A stretch of DNA of 64,000 nucleotides from Natrinema salifodinae (GTDB lineage: Archaea > Halobacteriota > Halobacteria > Halobacteriales > Natrialbaceae), in contig NZ_FOIS01000006.1 in assembly GCF_900110455.1 (NCBI RefSeq), positions 1 through 64,000 of the forward strand, given 5' to 3'. The stretch's first letter is position 1. Every line of letters begins with the position of its first letter. Below the pieces are notes generated by a model, which searched no databases, had not been told where the DNA came from, and saw only the letters and a list, made by a program, of their open reading frames with translations. Made by a program: the position numbers and the translations under genes. Shown here one piece after another: positions 1 through 8,305 of this stretch.

Positions 1-579
1 CGGGTTGACGAAGCGAGTTGAACGCTTCGTCGGTCACGCGTTCTTTTGCGTTCGCGTTCTCATCCGAATGCCCTCGTACACTTAAGGGCGTCGGATCGAT
101 GCCCGCGCCGGAAATCGCAGCCGGCGGGGGAATGCGCGTGATTTCTTGTACGCGCCCAGAGTGTATAAGGGCATCGTACTGGAACGCCGATAGTCGGCGT
201 CGATCACGCTCGATCCGCACGCCCTCGCTGAGTGTCGAGGGGCGGATGAAGTGCCTGCCTCCGTGCCGGAATGCGGCCGGAGGGAACGTGGCGGCGTGCG
301 CCACGTCGTTCGCATTAGTGTCGAACGCCGGTCGAATATATAAGGCCGTCGTCTCGGACGCACATTGCTCTGCGTTGGGAAGTCACGAGGGAACGACTCT
401 TACCCGATATGGTAAACAGCGGAAAGCGAGTCCGAGATCCGCACAGATAGGCGGTATCGCATAGTTTGCTGCCGATCATCTGGCCGAGACCTCTCACTGA
501 CTCCAGACGAACAGTACCGGCCAGTATCACACCCATTTGTAGACCGACGCTTTAGTTGCCAGGCGATGTCCGTTCGGAC
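1..579. other. Gene-free stretch upstream of first lipoprotein
   Basis: I see no convincing gene here. Open frames exist on both strands but are rich in Arg and Ser and lack haloarchaeal acidic composition. The stretch holds a hairpin at 7-31 and three AT-rich motifs ending in AAGG(G/C)C near 77-90, 160-172 and 335-347. These could be TATA-like elements or decayed promoter copies. Confidence 0.5.
7..31. terminator. Perfect 9-bp inverted repeat, possible terminator
   Basis: GACGAAGCG at 7-15 is perfectly complementary to CGCTTCGTC at 23-31, with a 7-base AT-rich loop. It may terminate a gene lying just left of the window. There is no clear T-tract after it, so the terminator role is only inferred. 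Confidence 0.35.
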
Positions 580-1893
580 ATGACCGACCAGCGAGCGGAC
601 GATCGACCGGCGGCCGAATCGTCAGTTGGCGTCCGACCGGTGGACCCCTTCGCGGAGGGCGTCGATCGGCGGCGGCTCCTTGCGTCCTCCGCGACCGTCG
701 GCGCGACGGTCTCGCTCTCGGGTTGCCTCTCGGATTCAGCAGGCGAGCGCGAGCGCGTGCCCACGGTGTTCGCGTTCAATAACGGCGATCGAACGGTGAG
801 CGTCATCGACGCCGAGGCGGACGAACACCTCGAGACCGCGTTCATCGACACGACGGCCTCGTTTCCCGCGAACCAGTACGGGACGAGCGCCGACTCCGAG
901 TACGACGTCTGTTGGCTCAACGTCGACGGAGGGATTCGCGCGGTCGACCAGCACACGCTCGAGGAAGTCGCCGCCGTCGAGACCGGCTACGGACCGAACT
1001 ACCCGAACTTGACGCCAGGCGAGGACCAACTGGTCGTCGCCGCGGGCGGGACGACGACGCTCGACCCCGACCCCGACGAGCCGGAGACGCATTCGATCGT
1101 CCGGGTCGACGCCGATCGCAGCAACGACGAGTTCGGGACGGTGACCGGCGAAATCGAAACGGAGTACACGGGGCCGTGTGACGCGACGCTCGGTCCCGAC
1201 GGAGAGTACGCTTTCGTCCCGGAGATTGCGAACGAGACGCTGGCGGTCGTCTCCCTCGATCCCTTCGAGATCGTCGCGCGAATCGACGCGGGCGAGCCGG
1301 TCGGGGAGGGGAAGGTCTTGCCGTTCATGGCGACGGCGTCGTTCGACGGCGATCGCCTCCTCGTCGAGAACGGCGAGGGCGAACTCGGGCCCGATCCCGA
1401 CATCCCTCGGGAGGGCTCCGAGAGCATCTGGGACGTCTCTGACCCCGAGGAGCCGGTCGAACGCGAGCGCATCACGCGCGACGACGGGCTCTCGGCGGCA
1501 CCGATCACGAGCGAGATCGGCCCCGACGGTGAGACCGGCTATCTCTTCACGCCGGATGCCGAGGCCGTAACGGTGCTCGACGTCGAGGACGCGACAGTCG
1601 AGCGAGAACTCGACGTTGGCGGGCGGTCGATTTCAGGTGCCTGGGGACCGAATCGAGAGAAGTTGTACGTCCCGGTGCAGACGGCGAACCACGTCGCGGT
1701 GATCGACCACGTCGACGGAGAAGTCGTTGCGACGATCGAGGCGGGCGAGTCCCCGACGGGTGCGGTCGCCGGAATGACCAGGCCGGATACCGACGCGACC
1801 CGTCGGCTGCTCGGATCGCTCTCGGCGCTCGGCATCGAGGTCGGTGATCGAGAGATGACCCACTGTCCGCCGGACAACTGTTACTGCGGGTAG
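580..1893 (+). CDS. Tat-exported YVTN/YncE-type beta-propeller lipoprotein
   Basis: Predicted secreted, membrane-anchored beta-propeller of 437 residues. The N terminus has a twin-arginine run (Arg30-Arg32) followed by a hydrophobic stretch and lipobox LSGC with Cys49, so Tat export and lipidation are likely. The body has YncE/YVTN-like blades such as VFAFNNGDRTVSVID and HVAVIDHVDGEVVATIEAG, which are typical of seven-bladed propellers. The protein ends in the unusual tail HCPPDNCYCG, with three cysteines that could bind a metal or form disulfides. I chose ATG 580 over an upstream TTG at 556 because the former gives a normal Tat N-region. Substrate or partner is unknown. No obvious operon partner: the next gene is convergent. 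Confidence 0.8.
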   Translation: MTDQRADDRPAAESSVGVRPVDPFAEGVDRRRLLASSATVGATVSLSGCLSDSAGERERVPTVFAFNNGDRTVSVIDAEADEHLETAFIDTTASFPANQYGTSADSEYDVCWLNVDGGIRAVDQHTLEEVAAVETGYGPNYPNLTPGEDQLVVAAGGTTTLDPDPDEPETHSIVRVDADRSNDEFGTVTGEIETEYTGPCDATLGPDGEYAFVPEIANETLAVVSLDPFEIVARIDAGEPVGEGKVLPFMATASFDGDRLLVENGEGELGPDPDIPREGSESIWDVSDPEEPVERERITRDDGLSAAPITSEIGPDGETGYLFTPDAEAVTVLDVEDATVERELDVGGRSISGAWGPNREKLYVPVQTANHVAVIDHVDGEVVATIEAGESPTGAVAGMTRPDTDATRRLLGSLSALGIEVGDREMTHCPPDNCYCG

Positions 1894-1924
1894 CTCCGAC
1901 AGCGGTCGACCCAACGAGAGACCG

Positions 1925-2551
1925 CTAGTCCGATCGGTTCGCGCGCGACGACTCCGCATCCCGCGCGAGGAGCGCTCGGACGCCTCTCGTCCCCGCCACC
2001 AGGCACTCGCGGAGGACCGGCGCGCCGTCGGCGAGCCACACCAGCAGCGCCAGGCCGGCCAGACCGACCTGCGTCCAGCGGTACGTCGAGAGTTCGCCCG
2101 CGATCAGGTGGTGCCAGTAGCGGTCGAACAACATGGTGAACGCCTCGACGACGCCGGGGCCGGGTGGCCGACCCTCGACCGTGGCGGCGGGCCAGAGCAT
2201 GAGTTCGACCTGGAGCACTCCCTGTCGGAACAGCGCGTCCGCGACGTCCGCGGGGAGGTGCGATAGGTAGCCGAACCCGAATGCGAGTCCGGTCCGCGGC
2301 CGGCCGGCCGCGTTCGCGACGGTCCCGACGACCAGCGCCAGGGGCACCGCGAAGAAGATCGAGTGGCCGATCCCGTAGCCGACGTCGAAGACGCCGTACT
2401 CCCACGCGAGCGGCTTATCGATCAGGTCGGGGAGCACCGACGCGACCACGACCGCGAAGCCGTCGAGGCCGCCTGGCGACTCGCGGGTGAGGATGTGACG
2501 GCACAGCGAGTAGGCGAGATAGGCGACGATCGCGTGTTCCCACGGCCACAT
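1925..2551 (-). CDS. YdjM/DUF457-like membrane metal-dependent hydrolase
   Basis: Integral membrane protein of 208 residues starting MWPWEHAIVAYLAYS. It resembles the YdjM (LexA-regulated, DUF457) family of putative membrane-bound metal-dependent hydrolases: an early conserved His (His6), an acidic site in VLPDLIDKP, the motif GHSIFF, and a late YLSHLPADV segment that aligns with the family's HxxxD-type metal site. Several hydrophobic segments span it. The open frame extends upstream, but its first 76 residues are Arg/Pro-rich, so ATG 2551 is preferred. A second, larger member of the same family lies at 7160-8170. The biochemical substrate is unknown. Confidence 0.7.
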   Translation of the reverse strand: MWPWEHAIVAYLAYSLCRHILTRESPGGLDGFAVVVASVLPDLIDKPLAWEYGVFDVGYGIGHSIFFAVPLALVVGTVANAAGRPRTGLAFGFGYLSHLPADVADALFRQGVLQVELMLWPAATVEGRPPGPGVVEAFTMLFDRYWHHLIAGELSTYRWTQVGLAGLALLVWLADGAPVLRECLVAGTRGVRALLARDAESSRANRSD

Positions 2552-2844
2552 AGCGGGAGGTCCGGCCGCCGACGAATAGTTATGGCACGCTTGCGGGGCC
2601 GAACGGAGGTGAGGCGGGCGTACCGGTCTCTCCGGGCGTTCCGAGAGCGATAGGAACCGGTTACCGGCCGCGTCGTGACTGATGACCGGGACGGCACTCG
2701 CCAACTGCGATTCGTTCGGTTCGCGTTCGTCGCGGTTTGTGGTTTGTATTTGGTTCGTATGCGCGCCTCGCGAGCGCACGCGAGAACAGACGATCCATGC
2801 TATCGAATCGACACGATTTAGCGACCGGGATCGTAGGGAGACAC

Positions 2845-3066
2845 ATGGATCGATCGGGATTCGTCAAACTCGCGGTCGTCGCGTTCGGGCTCGTGACCCT
2901 GAGTTTCTTCGTCCGGGGGCTCAGTCGGATCGTGCTCGGCGCGGAGACCGCGAGCCTGCTCCAGGCCCCCTTCGCCGTCGTCGGGTTCGCCCTGCTGGTC
3001 TACCTGTTCGTCAGGGCGACCCTCGACTTCGTCGGGGTCTGGGAGGTCGAGAACTCGGACGCGTGA
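2845..3066 (+). CDS. Small two-TM membrane protein, unknown function
   Basis: A 73-residue protein beginning MDRSGFVKLAVVAFGLV. It has two hydrophobic segments (about residues 6-24 and 34-58) joined by a short loop with Arg and Glu, and an acidic C terminus. The open frame continues upstream, but codon choice and acidic composition begin only at ATG 2845. It sits 43 bases before hisD on the same strand and may share its transcript. I do not recognise the family with certainty. It is probably a conserved haloarchaeal membrane protein. Confidence 0.6.
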   Translation: MDRSGFVKLAVVAFGLVTLSFFVRGLSRIVLGAETASLLQAPFAVVGFALLVYLFVRATLDFVGVWEVENSDA

Positions 3067-3109
3067 GCGGAAGGAAACCGTTTTTCGACCGCCGCACGAA
3101 CCCGAACGC

Positions 3110-4411
3110 ATGACAATCGACGTGCAGGCGATCGCCGATCTCGGACCGGCCGACCGCACGGCGTTTTTTGAGCGCGACGCCGGGATCGAGGCGGTCAGAG
3201 GAGACGTCCGCGAGATCGTCGAGCGGGTCCGCGAGGAGGGCGACGTCGCCGTCCGCGAATTCACCAGCGAGTTCGACGGCGTCGAGGTCGGCAACCTCGA
3301 GATCACCGACGAGTGCGAGCGGGCTTACGACGAGATCGACGCGGAGATCCGGGAGGCCATCGAGACCGCGGCGACGAACGTTCGCAAGTTCCACGACGCC
3401 CAACTCCCCGAGGACTGGCGGGAGGAGTTCGGCGACGGCCGCACGCTGGGCCGACGGTTCCGACCGATCGACCGCGTCGGCGTCTACGTCCCCGGCGGCT
3501 CCGCGGCCTACCCCTCCAGCGCGATCATGGGCGTCGTCCCGGCAGTCGTGGCCGGCGTCGACCACGTTTCCGTGGTGACGCCCCCGGCCGACGACGTAAA
3601 TCCCGTCACGCTGGCGGCGATCCACGCCGCGGGCGCGGACGCGGTCTACAGCGTCGGCGGTGCCCAGGCGATCGCGGGCCTGGCCTACGGCACGGAGACG
3701 ATCACCCGCGTGCAGAAGATCGTCGGCCCGGGCAACAAGTGGGTGACGGCAGCTAAGGCCGAGGTCCGGGGCGACGTCGAGATCGACTTCCTCGCGGGAC
3801 CGAGCGAGATCGTCGTCGTCGCCGACGAGACGGCCGATCCCGACCTCGTCGCGGCGGAACTGCTCGCCCAGGCCGAGCACGATCCCAACGCCTCCGTCGT
3901 CGCGGTCACGGCTGACGAGGCCACCGCGGACGAGATCGCCGCGGCCGTCGACGACGGGGTGGACGCGCGCGAGCGCGAAGACGTGATCCGCGAGGCGCTG
4001 GCCAACGACGCGAGCGGCGTCTTGCACGCGCGATCGATGAGCGAGGCCATCCTCTTCACCGAGGAGTACGCCCCCGAGCACCTGTCGATCATCGCGGACG
4101 ACGACGAGTCGCTCCTCGACCGGATCGACAGCGCAGGCAGCGTCTTCCTCGGCCCGCACACGCCCGTCGCGGCCGGCGACTACGCCAGCGGTACGAACCA
4201 CGTCCTGCCGACCGACGGCGGCGCGCGGGTGACCGGCGGGCTCTCCGTCGAGACCTTCCTTCGGTCAACGACAGTCCAGCGGCTCTCGGCGGGCGGCCTG
4301 GCCGACCTGGGCGAGACGATTACGACGCTGGCGGACGCCGAGGGGCTCGAAGCGCACGCCGAGAGCGTCCGGACGCGACTTGATCGGCTCGAAAACGACA
4401 GGGATCGGTAA
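3110..4411 (+). CDS. hisD: Histidinol dehydrogenase
   Basis: Catalyses the last two steps of histidine synthesis, the NAD-dependent four-electron oxidation of L-histidinol to L-histidine, in the cytoplasm. The 433-residue length is normal for HisD. Family blocks are all present in order: VPGGSAAYPSSAIMG, GPGNKWVTAAKAEV, DFLAGPSEIVVVADE, AEHDPNASVVAVTA, EYAPEHLSII and GPHTPVAAGDYASGTNHVLP, which carry the zinc and active-site residues. No other his gene is adjacent, as is usual in haloarchaea, where his genes are scattered. The start ATG 3110 gives the expected N terminus MTIDVQAIADLGPADR. Confidence 0.97.
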   Translation: MTIDVQAIADLGPADRTAFFERDAGIEAVRGDVREIVERVREEGDVAVREFTSEFDGVEVGNLEITDECERAYDEIDAEIREAIETAATNVRKFHDAQLPEDWREEFGDGRTLGRRFRPIDRVGVYVPGGSAAYPSSAIMGVVPAVVAGVDHVSVVTPPADDVNPVTLAAIHAAGADAVYSVGGAQAIAGLAYGTETITRVQKIVGPGNKWVTAAKAEVRGDVEIDFLAGPSEIVVVADETADPDLVAAELLAQAEHDPNASVVAVTADEATADEIAAAVDDGVDAREREDVIREALANDASGVLHARSMSEAILFTEEYAPEHLSIIADDDESLLDRIDSAGSVFLGPHTPVAAGDYASGTNHVLPTDGGARVTGGLSVETFLRSTTVQRLSAGGLADLGETITTLADAEGLEAHAESVRTRLDRLENDRDR

Positions 4412-4431
4412 CGAACGGGACCGTTACACCG

Positions 4432-4483
4432 CGTAACCGGAGTTTCAGGACCGTTGCGCGTCGTAACACGATTTTCAGGCCGG
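4432..4483. repeat. Two-copy direct repeat upstream of small gene
   Basis: Two related copies of about 22 bases start at 4432 and 4462, a 30-base period. Each carries CGTAAC, then a G-rich triplet, TTTCAGG and CCG. They lie between hisD and the small gene at 4533, about 50-100 bases before its start. They could be tandem regulator sites, but there is no direct evidence. Confidence 0.4.
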
Positions 4484-4532
4484 TGACCTTCAAACTGGTT
4501 TTACGTGGATGGAGGACGGAGTGGGTGGTGAG

Positions 4533-4754
4533 ATGGAACCGCATGTCGACCCACTGGACGAGCGCGTCCTCGAGCGCAACTACGATTACGCACAGCGAAA
4601 CGTGCGGCTCCTCTCGATGTGGTACGACTGCGAGCTCGAGCGGATGCTCGAACTCCTCGCGGAACACGACATCGAGCTCTCGCGAAATGACGAGCGGCAG
4701 TTCGGAACGTACTACCGCTCGCTTCGGCGGCGGACGAACCGTTTCGGCGAGTAA
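4533..4754 (+). CDS. Small conserved haloarchaeal protein, unknown function
   Basis: A 73-residue acidic protein beginning MEPHVDPLDERVLERNYDYAQ. It is predicted to be mostly alpha-helical, with a charged basic tail (RSLRRRTNRFGE). No transmembrane segment, cysteine pair or known catalytic motif is visible. An in-frame ATG 24 bases upstream would add MEDGVGGE; I prefer 4533 because acidic haloarchaeal composition starts there. Upstream lie two copies of a direct repeat (4432-4483). Function is not inferable. Confidence 0.55.
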   Translation: MEPHVDPLDERVLERNYDYAQRNVRLLSMWYDCELERMLELLAEHDIELSRNDERQFGTYYRSLRRRTNRFGE

Positions 4755-4856
4755 GCAGCTATTAGGGTCGTCGAACTGTCGCGTAACCGTATTCAGCTAG
4801 CTCGTTCGGGCGAGAATGGCGTCACAGTTAACATCGTCGCGCCGGAAGGGAATACT

Positions 4857-5231
4857 ATGAGCACGGACAGTATGGACGGCGGGGAGGCGGAGACGCGCCC
4901 GGAGATCGAAGTGACCGAAGATGCGGCCGAGCAGGCCCTCTCCCTGCTCGAGAGCGAAGGGCTCGACGCGTCGGAAGCCGGGCTCCGCCTGTTCGTCCAG
5001 CAGGGCGGTTGTGCCGGTCTCTCCTACGGGATGCGGTTCGACGATGCGCCGGACGGGGACGACACGATCTACGAACACCACGACCTGCGCGTGTTCGTCG
5101 ATCCCGCGAGTCTGAAGTACATCGAGGGCAGCGTGCTCGACTACGAGAGCGGCCTCCAGGCCGAAGGGTTCCACGTGGACAACCCGAACGTCGTCAGTGA
5201 ATGCGGCTGCGGCGAGTCGTTCCGGACGTAA
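4857..5231 (+). CDS. IscA/ErpA-type iron-sulfur carrier (HesB family)
   Basis: A-type carrier that receives and hands on Fe-S clusters to client apoproteins in the cytoplasm. The 124-residue protein has the three hallmark cysteines: Cys52 in QQGGCAGLSYG and Cys116 and Cys118 in the C-terminal SECGCGES. The fold core GLRLFVQQGGCAG and LKYIEGSVLDYE fits the HesB/IscA/ErpA family. The first 15 residues are an acidic haloarchaeal extension. An internal ATG at 4872 is a possible alternative start. No isc or suf operon is next to it; a NifU C-domain protein and a BolA protein appear at 45.3-46.0 kb. Confidence 0.93.
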   Translation: MSTDSMDGGEAETRPEIEVTEDAAEQALSLLESEGLDASEAGLRLFVQQGGCAGLSYGMRFDDAPDGDDTIYEHHDLRVFVDPASLKYIEGSVLDYESGLQAEGFHVDNPNVVSECGCGESFRT

Positions 5232-5438
5232 GGAGCGGCCCGCCGATCCGCCGTTCGACGACGACGGCATCGCGTCTCTCGTCGCATCAATCCGTTTTCT
5301 GCCGCATTCCGCCGTTTTCTCCGCTTTCGAACCGGAAGTAGTCACGATTTCGGTCGACGTCCCGACGAGTCGAAAAACGAGGACCCCGATAGCGTTGCGG
5401 GTTCCCATTTCCGCTTCTCCGTCCGATCGCGGTCGCGC

Positions 5439-5639
5439 TTACTCTTCGAGTTCGAAGGCGACGGTGACTTCGGCCTGGTACTCTCGGTCGTCGGCGCTGG
5501 CGAGTTCGACCCCGAGTTCGTCGACCTCGATCCAGTGGACGTTCTGGAGGGTTTGTTCCGCGCGGTCGATGGCGTCGTCGGCGGCGGCGTCGAAGCTCTC
5601 GGGACTGGTGCCGATGAGCGTGATCTTCTTGAAGACCAT
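5439..5639 (-). CDS. Dodecin flavin-binding protein
   Basis: Small protein of 66 residues that in haloarchaea forms dodecameric shells storing riboflavin or lumichrome. The sequence [25 protein letters not shown] followed by a Trp in NVHWIEV (Trp36), which stacks on the flavin, and the C-terminal strand [14 protein letters not shown] are diagnostic. An open frame continues 58 codons upstream, but the family starts at this Met. It is followed by a convergent gene-free gap of about 200 bases. Confidence 0.95.
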   Translation of the reverse strand: MVFKKITLIGTSPESFDAAADDAIDRAEQTLQNVHWIEVDELGVELASADDREYQAEVTVAFELEE

Positions 5640-5748
5640 AGCCGCCCGTCCTACACCGCACGGCGACGTAAAACCGCGCGTCGGTTTCGGAGTGAGTCGG
5701 ACCCTAACGGGCGCGAGACGAAAAGTAGCGGTCGATGCTGGAGTCGGA

Positions 5749-6408
5749 TCAGTCGCTCCGCGCATCGAGTCGCTCGCGGATCGCGCCGGAGACGTCCGTG
5801 AGGTAGGCGCCACCCCACAGCGCGACGACGAGCGCGCCGATCGAGTTGAACACGAAGTCGAGCATCGTGTCGCCGAGGCCGTACTGCGTGAGTACGGCGT
5901 CGAACCCGAAGGCCTCGGCCGACAGGGCGATGGCGAACTCGAGGATCTCCCAGAGGACGCCGAAGGCGACGACGAACAGGAGGATAAACAGGGAGACGAA
6001 CTTCCGCGGGAGGTAGACGCCCTCTGCGTGCTCGTCGATCGCGCGGACGGTGGCGTAGCCCGCGCCGGCGACCAGCGACGCCGACAGCGCGTGGGTCATG
6101 TGATCCCACCACCAGACCTGCCGGTAGAGGTTCGTCGTCGAGCCCGGCAGCCCGACGGCGCCGAACGCGTGGAGGAACACGGCCGTCGTGATCCACAGCG
6201 TGAGCCGCGGATCCATCGGAATCTCGTAGTCGCGTTCAAGCAGCGGCGGCAGTTGGGTCACGGCTAGTGCGACCCCGGTGTTGACGACGATGCCGCCGTT
6301 GCCCCGGTCAATGCCGACGAACAGCATCCCGACCAGGCCGAGTTCCATCAGATAGGAGAGTTGGCGCTGGCGCTCCCGCGAGGATAGCCAACCGATGCGG
6401 TTACGCAT
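5749..6408 (-). CDS. YjdF/DUF2238-like polytopic membrane protein
   Basis: Multi-pass membrane protein of 219 residues. Motifs [27 protein letters not shown] and [17 protein letters not shown] match the DUF2238/YjdF family, which has conserved His, Glu and Asp in membrane segments and no established activity. It overlaps the upstream gene (6401-7048) by 8 bases, so the two are probably translated as one transcript. The upstream partner carries a similar WEFVYSAVAGFGAGIVFEI segment, suggesting the two are distant paralogues that work together. Confidence 0.75.
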   Translation of the reverse strand: MRNRIGWLSSRERQRQLSYLMELGLVGMLFVGIDRGNGGIVVNTGVALAVTQLPPLLERDYEIPMDPRLTLWITTAVFLHAFGAVGLPGSTTNLYRQVWWWDHMTHALSASLVAGAGYATVRAIDEHAEGVYLPRKFVSLFILLFVVAFGVLWEILEFAIALSAEAFGFDAVLTQYGLGDTMLDFVFNSIGALVVALWGGAYLTDVSGAIRERLDARSD

Positions 6409-7048
6409 CGTCCACCTCCGCCTCCGCTTCCATCTCGATCGCCGCGTCCGCGAGCGGGCCGACGTCCTCGGGCAGGCGCTTTTCGGGCGGAACCAGGCGC
6501 CTGAAGTAGATCTCGAAGACGATCCCGGCGCCGAAGCCGGCGACGGCGGAGTAGACGAACTCCCACATCACCGCGTCGTGGTCGGCGTCGAACGGGACGC
6601 CCAGAAGCTGAGCCGCACTCCACCTGCACAGCGCCCACAGCCCCGCTGCGGCCATCGTCGTCACCACGACGAAGACGACGGCGAAACTCGGCGTCATCCG
6701 CACGGCGGTGAACGCGTGGAGTTCGACGGTGAGCACGAGCGCGATCGCCGCGACCGAGAGGTACGACGCGAAGTGGCCGGTCAATCGGTCGGCTCCGAGG
6801 GCCAGTCCGAGGACGGGCAGCGCCGCCAGCAACAGGACTTCCCAGGGGAGCATCGCGAGCGGCGATCGGAAGAAAAGCGGCGGCAGCAGCGCCAGGCCGA
6901 CGAGCGTCGCCGCGAGCGTCGTCCAGAGCACGCCGCCGGTCGCCAGTTCGCCGAGGCCGATGACCGCGATCGCGGCGACCAACAGCCACGCGACCGCCGC
7001 GTTCGAGCGGCCGTCGGCGATCAGGTCCTCGAGTGACGTCTGAGACAC
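6401..7048 (-). CDS. Polytopic membrane protein, partner of YjdF-like gene
   Basis: A 215-residue protein with about six hydrophobic segments, starting at GTG 7048 (MSQTSLEDLIADGRSN). A good Shine-Dalgarno (GGTAGGAG) ends about five bases before the GTG, which decides the start. The frame continues further upstream, but that part is Arg/Pro-rich. The conserved motif DAVMWEFVYSAVAGFGAGIVFEIYF near residue 170 resembles the WEILEF and DxxxNxxG regions of the downstream YjdF-like protein. The C-terminal tail is acidic ([11 protein letters not shown]). Function is unknown; the overlap with the next gene suggests a complex. Confidence 0.65.
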   Translation of the reverse strand: MSQTSLEDLIADGRSNAAVAWLLVAAIAVIGLGELATGGVLWTTLAATLVGLALLPPLFFRSPLAMLPWEVLLLAALPVLGLALGADRLTGHFASYLSVAAIALVLTVELHAFTAVRMTPSFAVVFVVVTTMAAAGLWALCRWSAAQLLGVPFDADHDAVMWEFVYSAVAGFGAGIVFEIYFRRLVPPEKRLPEDVGPLADAAIEMEAEAEVDDA

Positions 7049-7159
7049 GGGTACTCCTACCGACCGATTCCCCAAAAGGATACGTAACGGAACCGGCGGA
7101 CGCGGCGCGCGACAGCAACCGATCGCGACGGACCGCATGCCGCGCCGCGGGAAGGGCCG

Positions 7160-8170
7160 TTACGCCGGTGCGACGGCCGTCAGGTAGACGAGCGCGTACG
7201 CGACGAGCGCGATCGTCACGGCGGCCAGGCCGGTGAGCGAGACGTCGAGCAGCGAATCGACCGACGGGACCGATACCGGTACCGGCGACCGGCGATCGCG
7301 ACCGAGCGACCGGGGTAGCGTCGGCGACGGCGGCGTTCGAATCGCGCCACAGAGGAGGCCGACGCCGAGGATGGAGAAGACGAAGTGATAGGAGACCGCG
7401 AGGGTCGGCGGCGTCGCCGCGAGCGCGGCGATCCCGTAGGCGCCGCCGACGGCGGCCCGCCGATCGACGAGCGCGACGGGCGACCGGCCGGTGAGCCGGC
7501 AGCACGTCGCGAGCGCGAACCAGATCACCGCGAGTTCGATCGCGAACGCGCCGAGTAGGTGCAGCGTCGGGTCCGCGTGGAGGACGACCCGCGAGGAGAG
7601 GACCGGCGACGCGAAGGGATAGAGCCACTCGGGCGGGGACCCGGTCACCAGATCGCCCCACGGATGCGACCACAGCCCCCAGAGCGCGGCCAGGCCGACC
7701 GTCGTCGGCGAGAGCGACGTCCGCCTGGCGGTCGCGGCGACGAGGATGCCGCTCGCGACGAACAGTCCCGTTACAAACGCGGCCAGGGGGCCGTCGACGG
7801 CGAACGCGATCCCGACGAGGCTCAGGAGGAGCCCGCCGGCGACGCCGCGGGCGAGGGTCGCACGACCCGCGCCGCGGACCGCGACCAGGCCGAACGCCGG
7901 CGCCGCGATCGCGCCGACGACCAGCGAGTGGGTGACCGAGCGGTGGACGACGCGGCTCGCGTCCCAGAAGGCCGTCGACGCGCCGAGCGCGCCGTCCGCG
8001 ACCCGCCACTCGAGGAGGCCGACGAGCGCGTACGCGACGTCGACGTCCGGAATCGTCGCGAAGGCGCCCGCGACGGCGCCGAGGGTCAGGGTCCGTCGAC
8101 CGTCCCAGCCACGTCGCTCGGCGGCAAGCGCCGCGACGGCGAACGCCAGTAGTGCGTGACCGACGAACAC
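7160..8170 (-). CDS. YdjM/DUF457 family membrane metal-dependent hydrolase
   Basis: A 336-residue integral membrane protein. The classic family signals are present: N-terminal GHALLAFA, the acidic IPDVDVAYAL, VHRSVTHSLVVG (the HR..TH..L signature) and a late SHPWGDLVTGSPP block. Together these give the His/Asp metal site proposed for this family of membrane hydrolases (YdjM-like). The C-terminal third has three or four further hydrophobic segments. The family is linked in bacteria to the SOS response, but nothing in this promoter shows such control. It is separated from the downstream membrane pair by about 110 bases. Confidence 0.85.
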   Translation of the reverse strand: MFVGHALLAFAVAALAAERRGWDGRRTLTLGAVAGAFATIPDVDVAYALVGLLEWRVADGALGASTAFWDASRVVHRSVTHSLVVGAIAAPAFGLVAVRGAGRATLARGVAGGLLLSLVGIAFAVDGPLAAFVTGLFVASGILVAATARRTSLSPTTVGLAALWGLWSHPWGDLVTGSPPEWLYPFASPVLSSRVVLHADPTLHLLGAFAIELAVIWFALATCCRLTGRSPVALVDRRAAVGGAYGIAALAATPPTLAVSYHFVFSILGVGLLCGAIRTPPSPTLPRSLGRDRRSPVPVSVPSVDSLLDVSLTGLAAVTIALVAYALVYLTAVAPA

Positions 8171-8305
8171 GACGTATCGGCTACGTGACGCGTGATCTTA
8201 AGCGGCTCGCAGCCGTGCGTGTCGAAACCGAGCGGCAGTCGGGCCGATCGCTGCACTTACCGATGTCGGTAGCTCTTTGCGAGTGGCACGTGAGCACTCG
8301 CCTAC

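Noticed and set aside
18-464. 148-residue frame in the first gene-free stretch
   Set aside because: Basic, Ser-rich and with no domain; starts at TTG without a ribosome site.
3011-4201. Long open frame antisense to hisD
   Set aside because: It mirrors the G/C-rich third positions of hisD and has no recognisable motif; hisD itself is certain.
6348-8009. Long Arg-rich reverse-strand frame across two membrane genes
   Set aside because: Composition is unlike haloarchaeal proteins, and it overlaps two genes with clear membrane helices and family motifs.
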